A DNA stretch of 41,647 nucleotides from Paracoccaceae bacterium (GTDB taxonomy: Bacteria; Pseudomonadota; Alphaproteobacteria; Rhodobacterales; Rhodobacteraceae), in the NCBI GenBank assembly GCA_002709405.1, contig PAQV01000053.1:1-41647 (forward strand), written 5' to 3'. The position numbers and the translations under genes are program-made. Shown one piece after another: positions 15,533-23,279 of the stretch. The notes below the pieces were generated by a model. The model was not told the origin of the DNA, did no database searches, and saw only the letters and a list, made by a program, of their open reading frames with translations. The number at the start of each line of letters is the position of its first letter. Position 1 is the first letter of the stretch.

Positions 15533-15578
15533 ACTGTTAATCAATTGGTCGTAGGTTCGATCCCTACCGCCGGAGCCA
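15533..15578 (+). repeat. tRNA-Asn 3'-end att scar (right copy, element/chromosome junction)
   Basis: Identical over 46 bp to 2401-2446, from the anticodon loop to the encoded GCCA. The sequence before it (CCGGATTTCTATA) cannot form the D-arm or the anticodon 5' strand, so this is a scar and not a gene. It is followed at once by the terminator of the original tRNA, which marks the return to chromosomal DNA. Confidence 0.9.
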
Positions 15579-15580
15579 TG

Positions 15581-15618
15581 AAAAGCCCTTTAAGGTGAAA
15601 GCCTTAGAGGGCTTTTTT
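15581..15618 (+). terminator. Rho-independent terminator of the original tRNA-Asn gene
   Basis: AAAAGCCCT pairs with AGGGCTTTT and a T-run follows (CTTTTTTGC). It lies 3 bp after the tRNA fragment and has been separated from the intact tRNA by the island array. Confidence 0.85.
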
Positions 15619-15684
15619 GCGTTTTTCGCACACCTCTGCAACGACATACCCGGGGATCTCTGCCCCGGCAAAGGTGCCGTGTTA

Positions 15685-16461
15685 TCAGGCGGGTGTCACC
15701 GTGACCGTCTGGGACAAGAGTTCGGCCGGGGCCTCGGAATCCATGAAGGCAATGTCATAGGCGTCTCGGCCCACGGCAATGATGGCCATCGTGTCGGCCC
15801 CGCACATGCCGGTGGCGTCAACCAGGTGCCAGGCCCCGGCCAGCCAGACCTCGGCCACGGCGTGGAAATCCGGAGGGGTGACATCGGGGCTGTAGACGGC
15901 CACCATGCGGGCCGGGATCTGCGCGGCCCGGACCATGGCGCACATCAGGTGCGCGTAATCCCGGCAGACCCCCTGCCGGCCCGCGAAGGTCTCCAGCACG
16001 TTGGTATCCGCGTCAGAGCTGCCGGGGACATAGGTCAGCTCGGCCTCGATCCAGTCGCGGATGGCGCTGACCTTTGACCCGCCCTCCAGGTGCCCGAACC
16101 GCTTGCCCACGAAGGTCACGAACTTGTCCGACTGGCAATAGCGCGACGGCCGCAGGTAGGGCGCGACCGGCCCCGGGATCTTGTAAAGCGGCGCGGCGTC
16201 CAGCGGGCCAAGGCCCTGGGCCGGGCGCGTGATGTCGACCTTGGCGCTGTAATTCAGCTGCATGTCATGCCCATGAACCCGGGCCCAGATCCGCGTGCCC
16301 ACATCGGCATCCCCCGCGATGCGGGTCAGGTCGGCATCGGTCAGGCTGAGGGTTTCGAACAGGATCGATTGCCCCGCGCCCTCGGCCGCCTCGAGCGCCA
16401 GGAACACCGTGTTCGGCCGGGTGAAGCGATAGTGCATGGCCACGTCGATCTGGATCTGCAT
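15685..16461 (-). CDS. Transglutaminase-like cysteine protease family protein
   Basis: 258 residues. An N-terminal beta-rich domain (residues 1 to about 110, beginning MQIQIDVAMHYRF) is followed by a transglutaminase-like core. The Cys-His-Asp triad is visible: Cys in GRQGVCRDYAHL, His in DFHAVAEVW and Asp in HLVDATG. This matches the family of bacterial transglutaminase-like proteins that often sit near proteasome-like or circularly permuted ATP-grasp genes. The start at 16461 has AGGA 6 bases upstream; the longer frame would overlap the neighbouring gene. No signal peptide is seen, so it is likely cytoplasmic. It is 29 bp downstream of the NTF2-like gene and probably co-transcribed. Confidence 0.85.
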   Translation of the reverse strand: MQIQIDVAMHYRFTRPNTVFLALEAAEGAGQSILFETLSLTDADLTRIAGDADVGTRIWARVHGHDMQLNYSAKVDITRPAQGLGPLDAAPLYKIPGPVAPYLRPSRYCQSDKFVTFVGKRFGHLEGGSKVSAIRDWIEAELTYVPGSSDADTNVLETFAGRQGVCRDYAHLMCAMVRAAQIPARMVAVYSPDVTPPDFHAVAEVWLAGAWHLVDATGMCGADTMAIIAVGRDAYDIAFMDSEAPAELLSQTVTVTPA

Positions 16462-16490
16462 CCCGGGTCCTTTCGGGCTGGCGGAGTTGG

Positions 16491-16919
16491 TCAGGCCTCG
16501 ATCCCGCGGGCGGTCAGGATGCGCTCTGCGCTGTCGTTCCAGACGTCCATCTTCACGATCTTGCCGTTTTCGACCACGAAGCGGTCGATGTAGCGGTTGC
16601 CCTCGAACGGGGTGCCGTCGGGCCATTCACCATACAGGTAACCGGTGGAATAGACCACCGTGCCCTCGTCCCCCTGGGCCACGTCGAACTGGCGCATGTC
16701 CTTCTTTACCCACTTGTAGCGCATCGCGTTGAAGCCGGCCGGCCCCGAGGGATGATCAAAGACCCGCCCCCCGGTGAAGGTGATGACAACAGTGTCGGCC
16801 ACGTAGGTCGCGGCCCGTTCGGGATCGGGGATCATCGACGCATCCAGGTAGTCGCGGACGATGCGGGCTTCTTCCGGCAGTTCCGTTTCGGGTGCATCCA
16901 TGGTCGTAGGGTCGGTCAT
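16491..16919 (-). CDS. NTF2-like (SnoaL-type) domain protein
   Basis: 142 residues forming one NTF2-like fold. A helical start (EEARIVRDYLDASMIPDPERAA) is followed by beta strands with VVITFTGGRVF, a GFNAMRYKWVKKD helix and the usual RYIDRFVVENGKIVKMDVWND end. Such proteins bind small molecules or act as isomerases or hydrolases; the substrate cannot be told. The ATG at 16919 has AAGG 7-8 bases upstream. It diverges from the nuclease gene at 17065, with a 145-bp shared promoter region holding an inverted GACCAG/CTGGTC pair. Confidence 0.8.
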   Translation of the reverse strand: MTDPTTMDAPETELPEEARIVRDYLDASMIPDPERAATYVADTVVITFTGGRVFDHPSGPAGFNAMRYKWVKKDMRQFDVAQGDEGTVVYSTGYLYGEWPDGTPFEGNRYIDRFVVENGKIVKMDVWNDSAERILTARGIEA

Positions 16920-17064
16920 GTCGGGGCCTTTCGGTCTGTGGTCTGCCAAACCCTGCCACGGCGGCCGGGCCACGACCAGACACCAGGGGCGCCGCGCGCG
17001 GCCGCTGGTCTCTGACGGCGAGATTGTGCTTGAACAATCGGCCGGTTTCCTGATGGTCGGGCCC

Positions 17065-18195
17065 ATGACCCTGCGCTTCATCCATAGCTCGGACCTGCAT
17101 ATCGGGCGGCGCTTCGCCAATATCCCCCAGCCGGCCGACGGCAATATCCGGGGTCGCCTGATGGAGGCCCGCCACACGGTCATCGCCCGCCTGGCCGAGG
17201 CCGCACGCGCCCAGGGCGCGCAACATGTGCTTCTGGCCGGGGATACGTTCGACACCGCCACGCCCTCGGCGACGCTTGTCCGCCAGACGCTGGCCGCGAT
17301 GCAGGATGCCGCCGGGATCACCTGGTGGCTGCTGCCTGGCAACCACGACAACCTGCGCGATGCCGAACCCCTGTGGGAGACCCTGTCCCGCGACGCGCCC
17401 GCCAACCTGAGGGCGTTGACCGAGGCCGCGCCTGTCCCTCTGGGCGATGGGGCGAGCCTGCTGCCCTGCCCGGTGGCCTACCGCTCGGGCGGGACGGATC
17501 CCACCGAACCGCTGGCGGACATGCCCAGCCCGCCCGACCACATGCGCATCGGGCTGGCCCACGGGGGCATCACCGATTTTACCGACAGCGGCGAGGCGAT
17601 CGCCCCGGACCGGGATCGCTCGGCCCGGCTGGATTATCTTGCGCTTGGCGACTGGCATGGGCGGATGGCGGTATCAGAGCGGGTGCAGTACTCGGGCAGC
17701 CCCGAACAGGACCGGTTCAAGCATGGCAGGCGGGGCTGTTGCCTTGGCGTTGAGATCGACGCGCCCGGCGCCGCCCCCAGGATCACCGAGATCGAGACGG
17801 GCACTTTCCTGTGGCAAGACATCGACCTGCCGTTGCACGCGCACCAGGATGCGGGCGCGGCGTTGGACGCGGCGCTGCCCGCCGAGGGCCGGCGCGACCG
17901 GTTGGTCCGTGTGGCGGCCACCGGCTGGATCAGCCTGCCCGAACAGGTGGCCCTGACCCGGGCGGCGGACAGGTTCGGCCCCGAATTTGCCCATTTCGAC
18001 CTGGTGACAGAGGCGCTTGGCACCCAGGTCGACACCGCCGACCTGGAACAGATCGACCGGGCGGGCGCGTTGCGGCTGGCGGCCGACAGCCTGCACGCCG
18101 AGGCCGAGGATGACGCTCTTCCCCAGGCCGAGCGCACCGTTGCCCGCGACGCCCTGGCCCGGCTTTATGCCTATGTGCGTGAGGCGGCCGAATGA
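17065..18195 (+). CDS. DNA repair exonuclease, SbcD/YhaO-type metallophosphatase
   Basis: 376 residues with all calcineurin-type metallophosphatase motifs: IHSSDLHIG (8-14 region), LLAGDTFD, LPGNHDN, LAHGG and LGDWHG. These bind two metal ions for Mn-dependent DNA end cleavage, as in Mre11 and SbcD. The start at 17065 begins MTLRFIHSSDLHIG directly; an ATG four codons earlier (17053) is possible. The stop overlaps the start of the SMC-like ATPase gene (ATGA), so the two form one complex-encoding unit, as expected for a nuclease-ATPase pair. Confidence 0.88.
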   Translation: MTLRFIHSSDLHIGRRFANIPQPADGNIRGRLMEARHTVIARLAEAARAQGAQHVLLAGDTFDTATPSATLVRQTLAAMQDAAGITWWLLPGNHDNLRDAEPLWETLSRDAPANLRALTEAAPVPLGDGASLLPCPVAYRSGGTDPTEPLADMPSPPDHMRIGLAHGGITDFTDSGEAIAPDRDRSARLDYLALGDWHGRMAVSERVQYSGSPEQDRFKHGRRGCCLGVEIDAPGAAPRITEIETGTFLWQDIDLPLHAHQDAGAALDAALPAEGRRDRLVRVAATGWISLPEQVALTRAADRFGPEFAHFDLVTEALGTQVDTADLEQIDRAGALRLAADSLHAEAEDDALPQAERTVARDALARLYAYVREAAE

Positions 18196-20810
18196 AGATC
18201 CGGGCGATCACCCTGACCAACGTGCGCCGGTTCACCGACCCGGTGCGCGTCGACGGGATCGGAGACGGGCTGAACGTGCTGTGCGAGCCGAATGAACATG
18301 GCAAATCCACCCTGTTCGACGCGATCCAGGCGCTGTTCTTCAAGGCCCATGGGTCAAAGGACAAGGATATCAGCGCCTTGCGGCCCCATGCGGGCGGAGC
18401 TCCGGAAGTGGCCGTCGACGTGGAAACCGAGGCCGGGCGCTTCACGATCACGAAACGCTGGTGGCAAAAGCCGATGGCCACGGTGCACCAACAGGGGCGC
18501 CTGGTGGCGCAGGCCGACGCAGCCGAGGCCTGGATCGCCGACATGCTGGGGGGCGACGCGGCCGGGCCGTCGGGGCTGGTCTGGGTCCGCCAGGGCATGA
18601 CCGAGCTGGGCGGCGGCTCGAAGAAGGAACAGGACCTGGCCCTGGCCGCAAGGCGCGACCTGATGTCGTCCGTGGGCGAAGAGGTCGAGGCCCTGACCGG
18701 AGGCCGGCGCATGGACCGGGCCCTGCAGCGCTGCCATGCCGAACTCGACGCCTATGCCACTGGCAAGAACCGCACGCCCCGGAAAGGCGGACCTTGGAAG
18801 ACGGCGCTGGACCGGGTGGCCGAGCTGAACGACCAGCGCGACACCCTCGCCGCCACGGCAGCGGACTTGCATGACGCGCTGGCCGCACGCCAGCGGGCCC
18901 GGCGGGACCTGAAGGACTGGACCGCGCCCGATGCCGTGGCGGATCGCCGCCAAAGGCTGGAGGCCGTGCAAGCCGCCCATGCCACCGCAGAGCGCCATGC
19001 CCAGGAGGTCGAAACCGCCGCGCGCCGGCTGGACCTGGCGCGGCTGTCGGCCGAACAGGCAGGCTCTCGACTGGCCAACTTCCGCGCCGCCGAACAGGAA
19101 CGGACAGAGGCCACTGCCCTTGTGGCGCAGGCGGAAACGGCCGCGCTTGCGGCCCGTGCGCTGTTGGACGACCGGCGCGCCAACGCGGACAGCGCGGCCA
19201 TCACCCTGCAAAACGCCGAAGCGGCCCTGGCCAAAGCCGAGACCTTGCGCCGGCGGGCGGACCGGTCGCGGGCGGCGCGCGAAGGGGCCGACAGGCGGCG
19301 CGACCTGGCCGAACGCATCCGCCGGGCCGAAGCCGCCCGGGCCGAGATGGAAACCGCCGCAGCCGCAGCCCGCACGGGCCCCGATGCCCGGACCATGCAG
19401 AAGATCGAAACTCTGGCCTCGGCCCACGCCGCTGCCCAAGCCGCCCGCGACGCCGCCGCCCCGCAGATCGTCGCGCATTACGCCCCCGGCCAGGATGGGG
19501 CCATACGGCTTGACGACACCCCCCTGCCCGACGGAACCGCCCGCCCCCTGACCCGCTCTGCCCGGCTGGTCATCGACGGGATCGGCACGCTCGACATCCG
19601 CCCCGGAGACCAGGGCCAGGACGACACGGCGGTCGGCAGAGCCGAAGCGGCGTTGAAAGAGGCCCTGTCCGCCATCGGCGCCGACGAGATCGAAACCGCC
19701 CGCACTGCCGCCGCCGACCGCGCATCGGCCGAACGCGCCCACGGCGAGGCCAGGGCGGTCTTTGGCAGCCTTGCCCCGGAGGGCCTTGCCCCCCTGCACG
19801 ACGCCCTGGCCGCGATCCCGGTCACGCCCGGGTCAACAGACACCCCGGAGGAGGACGCGCCCGACCCGGAGGCCGCCGAAGCCGCCCTTGACGCGGCCCG
19901 CGCCGCCACCGAAACGGCCCGCCAGGCCAGCACTGCCGCCCAGGCCGCCCTGGCCGATGCACGCAGCGAAGCGACGCGCGCGGATACCGAACTGGCGTCG
20001 GTGCGTGACCGCCTGGCCCGGGCTTCCGCGATGCTGCGGGATCGCCCCGAGGACACCGGTGCCGCCCTGGCCCAAGCCGCGCGCCAAGCCGATGCCGCCC
20101 TGGCCGCCGCCCGCGATGACCACGACACCACGCAGCGCAACGCCCCGGATCTGGCCAGCGCCAAGGCCGCCCTGGCCCGAGCGCAATCCATCGAGGACCG
20201 GGCGGCATCGGAAATCGCCCGCCTGACCCCCTTGCTGGCCACGCTCGACGAACGGATTTCGCGATCCGCCGGAGACGCGGTCGAGGAACGGCTGGCGGAA
20301 ACCGAAGAGGCCCTGCAGGCGGCCGAAGCGGACCTGGCGCGGATCGAGCACGACGTGGCGGTCCTCACCCGGTTGTCGCAAGCTCTGGAGGCTGCGCGCA
20401 CCGAGGCCCGGGAACGCTATTTCGCCCCCATCGCACGCGAGCTGCGGCCCTTGTTGCAGCTGCTCTGGCCGGATGCCGAATTGACCTGGGGACAGGAATC
20501 CCTCTTGCCCGATGCGCTGGTCCGCGATGGCCGGACCGAGCCGATCGACGTGTTGTCCGGTGGCACCCAGGAACAGGTCGCGCTGCTGGTCCGGCTGGCT
20601 TTTGCCCGGATGCTGGCCGGCTCGGGGCGGCATGCGCCCGTGATCCTGGACGATGCGCTTGTCTTCACCGATGACGACCGGATCGAGCGGATGTTCGACG
20701 CCCTGCACCGCCAGGCAGGCGAATTACAGATCATCGTTCTGACCTGCCGGCAACGCGCCTTCAGGGACCTGGGAGGCCATGGCCTGACCTTGGCCCCGGT
20801 CGCCCCCTGA
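18192..20810 (+). CDS. SMC/Rad50-like ATPase (YhaN-type), partner of the nuclease
   Basis: 872 residues. The N-terminal head has Walker A EPNEHGKST near residues 34-42. The middle (about 215-750) is Ala/Arg/Glu-rich, strongly helical and probably coiled coil. The C-terminal head has the ABC signature LSGGTQEQ and Walker B VILDDALVFTDD. There is no CxxC motif in the middle, so the zinc hook of true Rad50/SbcC is missing; this and the 'EPNEHGKS' P-loop favour the YhaN subgroup. It overlaps the nuclease gene by 4 bases. It would act on DNA ends or protein-blocked DNA in the cytoplasm. Confidence 0.87.
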   Translation: MKIRAITLTNVRRFTDPVRVDGIGDGLNVLCEPNEHGKSTLFDAIQALFFKAHGSKDKDISALRPHAGGAPEVAVDVETEAGRFTITKRWWQKPMATVHQQGRLVAQADAAEAWIADMLGGDAAGPSGLVWVRQGMTELGGGSKKEQDLALAARRDLMSSVGEEVEALTGGRRMDRALQRCHAELDAYATGKNRTPRKGGPWKTALDRVAELNDQRDTLAATAADLHDALAARQRARRDLKDWTAPDAVADRRQRLEAVQAAHATAERHAQEVETAARRLDLARLSAEQAGSRLANFRAAEQERTEATALVAQAETAALAARALLDDRRANADSAAITLQNAEAALAKAETLRRRADRSRAAREGADRRRDLAERIRRAEAARAEMETAAAAARTGPDARTMQKIETLASAHAAAQAARDAAAPQIVAHYAPGQDGAIRLDDTPLPDGTARPLTRSARLVIDGIGTLDIRPGDQGQDDTAVGRAEAALKEALSAIGADEIETARTAAADRASAERAHGEARAVFGSLAPEGLAPLHDALAAIPVTPGSTDTPEEDAPDPEAAEAALDAARAATETARQASTAAQAALADARSEATRADTELASVRDRLARASAMLRDRPEDTGAALAQAARQADAALAAARDDHDTTQRNAPDLASAKAALARAQSIEDRAASEIARLTPLLATLDERISRSAGDAVEERLAETEEALQAAEADLARIEHDVAVLTRLSQALEAARTEARERYFAPIARELRPLLQLLWPDAELTWGQESLLPDALVRDGRTEPIDVLSGGTQEQVALLVRLAFARMLAGSGRHAPVILDDALVFTDDDRIERMFDALHRQAGELQIIVLTCRQRAFRDLGGHGLTLAPVAP

Positions 20811-20945
20811 CCGACGCCAAAGGCCAACCGCCTGTTCCAGCGGGAAAATCTCGCGCCGTGACAGATGGACATGATCCGTCAGAGTGTCAGAGTGCCCCTT
20901 GGCCCGCCATGCGCCGGGCTGAGGACGCCCCCTGGATCACGCCTA

Positions 20946-22436
20946 TCACAGAAGGAAGGCGTCTTCGGCCACTCCAAGCGTGTCCAGCAGGAAGAACTTC
21001 ATTTCCGCCGTAGCATCACCATCCGCATCGACCAGCACCAGGGTGTTGCCGTTCTTCTCCCGCGTGACCACGCTTGCGATCCCGGCTTGCAATGCTCCGC
21101 CGATGGTCAGCGCCAACGCGGTCTCTGAAATCGCCGACAGGTCGATCAGGTCGATGCCCAGCTCGAAGTCCATGACCCGGTCCAGCCGGTTGCCCACCAG
21201 GCTTTCGTCGACCGAGCGGAACCGGAACGTGTCGGCCCCCGCCTGCCCGTGAAGACGGTCAAACCCGTCCCCGCCCCACAGCATGTCGTCCCCGTCTCCG
21301 CCGATCAGGATGTCGTCGCCGTTCTGCCCGCGTAGCCGGTCGTCGCCCCCGCCGCCATTCAGACTGTCGTTGTCATTGGCCCCCGACAGCACGTCGTCGC
21401 CCAGACCGCCCAGCAGAAAATCGTCTCCACGCCCGCCGATCAGGTCGTTGTTGCCATCATTGCCCAGGATCTCGTCATTGCCATCCCCGCCGATGGCGTT
21501 TTCGATCAAGGACCGCAGGTCGCCCTCGAACAGCAGCGCATTGGCCAGGTTGCCCCGCGCCATGCGCGTCGGGTCATCGGAATAACGGTCCAGATCGGCC
21601 AGCTGCGCCTGGGAAAAGGTCGACCATTCCCCGGGCCGCAGGTCGATCAGCAGATCGGTGGCATAATTGCCAAGATCATAGGTGTCCTCGCCATGACCAT
21701 CCCAGATCGTGCGGAAAATCCGGTTCCCCGCAGGCGTGCCCTGCCCGATCCCGTTGATCGACATCTCGCCGGTGTCGGGATCAAATGTATAAACGGTGTT
21801 GCCCGACCAGACCTCGCCCGTGGCCGAGAAATTGGCCCCGTACATGAATTGAATGGCCGCGATATCCAGCTGCTGATAGCTTTGCGCCCAATCCACCAAC
21901 CCGGAATCGTAGGAAAACGTATCGGTGTCGCCGACGTAATCGGTATAGGTGACCACCGTGAATTCCTGGCTATCCATGCCCGAGGCCACGAATTCGGGAT
22001 ATTCATGGCCGTGTTCCAGCCCCATGGCATGGCCGATTTCGTGGGTGAAATAGAGGTAGGCCTCGTTTCCCACTACCGGGTCCGCGGTACCCGAGCCCAC
22101 AAAGATGTCTCCGCCCTGGCTGGCCGCGGTCGGCAGGTAGGCATAGGCCCCGCCAAGCCCTCGTTCCTGGGCAAACCGCAGATCGCCTTCGGTGGCCTGC
22201 GTTTCGGTGACCTCGACAAAATTCAGGCCGGTGAAACTGGCGATATCGGCCAGCGCCCGGCGCACAGCGTCCTTCTGGCTGTCGCTCAATTCCTCGACCC
22301 GGAAATCGGGCTGGTAGGAATAATAACTGCCATCCGTCGGAAAGCTGTAGGTCAGGGTCGGGACGTCCCATTTCAGGTCCCACAGCCAGGGGTCGTAAAC
22401 CGCGCCGGATTGGCCTGTCTCTGTCACAGCGGTCAT
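20946..22436 (-). CDS. Serralysin-type RTX zinc metalloprotease
   Basis: 496 residues. The catalytic domain (about 30-205) has HEIGHAMGLEH (zinc ligands His132, His136, His142, with Glu133 as base) and a Met-turn IQFMYG (Met198), as in peptidase family M10B. Residues about 316-400 are glycine-aspartate RTX nonapeptides (GGDGND, GGRGDD, GGLGDD and so on) that bind calcium. The C-terminal domain (ADTFRFRSVDES onward) is the serralysin C-terminal type used for type I secretion. There is no N-terminal signal peptide, as usual for this route; no ABC exporter gene is nearby. The ATG at 22436 has AAGGA 8 bases upstream. The gene converges on the SMC-like ATPase gene, 135 bp away. Confidence 0.92.
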   Translation of the reverse strand: MTAVTETGQSGAVYDPWLWDLKWDVPTLTYSFPTDGSYYSYQPDFRVEELSDSQKDAVRRALADIASFTGLNFVEVTETQATEGDLRFAQERGLGGAYAYLPTAASQGGDIFVGSGTADPVVGNEAYLYFTHEIGHAMGLEHGHEYPEFVASGMDSQEFTVVTYTDYVGDTDTFSYDSGLVDWAQSYQQLDIAAIQFMYGANFSATGEVWSGNTVYTFDPDTGEMSINGIGQGTPAGNRIFRTIWDGHGEDTYDLGNYATDLLIDLRPGEWSTFSQAQLADLDRYSDDPTRMARGNLANALLFEGDLRSLIENAIGGDGNDEILGNDGNNDLIGGRGDDFLLGGLGDDVLSGANDNDSLNGGGGDDRLRGQNGDDILIGGDGDDMLWGGDGFDRLHGQAGADTFRFRSVDESLVGNRLDRVMDFELGIDLIDLSAISETALALTIGGALQAGIASVVTREKNGNTLVLVDADGDATAEMKFFLLDTLGVAEDAFLL

Positions 22437-22576
22437 GGGCAAGATCCTTGGAACGAATGAAACAGCCGAAGCCGAATGGCTTCCCCAGGTTGAGTATCCG
22501 CCGATTGGTCGCATCGCGCAACAGAGCGTCATTCACCCCGCCCGATGCTGAGCCCCCAGGACATTAAACGAGACAC

Positions 22577-22606
22577 GAAAAAAGGCGGGGGCCGAAGGCC
22601 CCCGCC
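22577..22606 (-). terminator. Rho-independent terminator downstream of ndk
   Basis: On the minus strand GGCGGGGGCC pairs perfectly with GGCCCCCGCC around a 3-base loop and is followed by TTTTTT. It lies about 80 bp beyond the ndk stop and ends transcription before the metalloprotease gene. Confidence 0.85.
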
Positions 22607-22610
22607 CGGG

Positions 22611-22678
22611 GCGGGGCGCGTCAGCGCCCCGCAAATCCTCTGTCCGGTCCCGGGCGCTAAAGCCCGGCGGTTCCGGAC
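22611..22678. repeat. Two further strong hairpins between ndk and its terminator
   Basis: GCGGGGCGC / GCGCCCCGC with a 4-base loop (22611-22632), and a nested hairpin with outer arms GTCCGG/CCGGAC (22642-22647, 22673-22678) and inner arms CCGGGC/GCCCGG (22650-22655, 22662-22667). Neither has a T-run. They may stabilise the ndk mRNA 3' end or be small palindromic repeats. Confidence 0.55.
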
Positions 22679-22686
22679 GAAACCCG

Positions 22687-23109
22687 TCAGCCGACGATTT
22701 CGCAGCCAGCGAAGAAATAGGCGATTTCGACCGCGGCGGTTTCCGGCGCGTCCGAGCCGTGAACCGAGTTCTCACCGATCGACTCGGCGAAGTCCGCGCG
22801 CACGGTGCCCGGAGCCGCATCGGCCGGGTTGGTCGCGCCCATCACTTCACGGTTCTTGGCAATGGCGTCTTCGCCTTCCAGGACCTGGGCCACGACCGGA
22901 CCCGACGACATGAATTCGCACAGCTCGTCGTAGAAGGGGCGTTCCGCATGCACACCGTAGAAGACGCCGGCCTGGGCCTTGGTCATGTGGATGCGCTTCT
23001 GGGCGACGATGCGCAGGCCGGCATCCTCGAACTTGGCGTTGATCTTGCCGGTGAGGTTGCGACGGGTTGCATCGGGCTTGATGATCGAAAAGGTGCGTTC
23101 CAGAGCCAC
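22687..23109 (-). CDS. ndk: Nucleoside diphosphate kinase
   Basis: 140 residues, the normal length. The enzyme moves the gamma-phosphate from ATP to nucleoside diphosphates through a phospho-His. Seen: the start [17 protein letters not shown], the active-site His117 in [10 protein letters not shown], and the [17 protein letters not shown] loop. The start is a GTG at 23109 with AGGAGA 7 bases upstream; it gives the standard N-terminus. It is followed by two hairpins and a strong terminator and appears monocistronic. Confidence 0.97.
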   Translation of the reverse strand: MALERTFSIIKPDATRRNLTGKINAKFEDAGLRIVAQKRIHMTKAQAGVFYGVHAERPFYDELCEFMSSGPVVAQVLEGEDAIAKNREVMGATNPADAAPGTVRADFAESIGENSVHGSDAPETAAVEIAYFFAGCEIVG

Positions 23110-23279
23110 GGGATCTCTCCTGTCCTGCGCAGGCCCCAATGGCCCGGCGTTCAAATCGGCGTTCGCCTATCATGGGGCCACAGCTTTGGGAAGGGACAAA
23201 ACCCGCCATTCCCAAGCCACGTCGCACCGGTTAGCCTGCCCTTGCGTCACCAACCTGCCCACCCCTTGGACCACGGCCC

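Larger units (their letters stand above)
2447..15578. mobile_element. Integrated satellite-like element (element 2), about 13.1 kb
   Basis: The segment is bounded by the 46-bp tRNA-Asn repeats at 2401-2446 and 15533-15578. It has its own integrase (13993-15357), HTH regulators, a primase-helicase, a repeat-rich putative origin, and cargo (AAA ATPase, subtilase, exported proteins). No portal, terminase, capsid, tail, relaxase or type IV secretion gene was seen. This fits a phage satellite or a mobilised/replicating integrative element rather than a complete prophage or ICE. The interval 2447-2747 (301 bp) carries no gene; it holds integrase-site-like repeats at 2513-2535, a small dyad ATCTC...GAGAT just after the scar, and presumably the promoter for the plus-strand genes. 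Confidence 0.85.

Noticed and set aside
15533-15578. A complete tRNA-Asn gene
   Set aside because: Only the 3' half from the anticodon loop is present here and at 2401; no D-arm or 5' acceptor strand precedes either copy.
2447-15578. Complete prophage or conjugative element
   Set aside because: No terminase, portal, capsid, tail, lysis, relaxase or type IV secretion gene was found in any frame.
15595-16077. A plus-strand 160-residue frame next to the tRNA scar
   Set aside because: It is antisense to the transglutaminase-like gene, whose Cys-His-Asp triad is clear, and it begins inside the terminator hairpin.
18354-19799. A 481-residue minus-strand frame inside the SMC-like ATPase gene
   Set aside because: Low-complexity Gly/Arg/Gln-rich translation typical of antisense reading of a GC-rich coiled coil; the plus-strand gene is clear.
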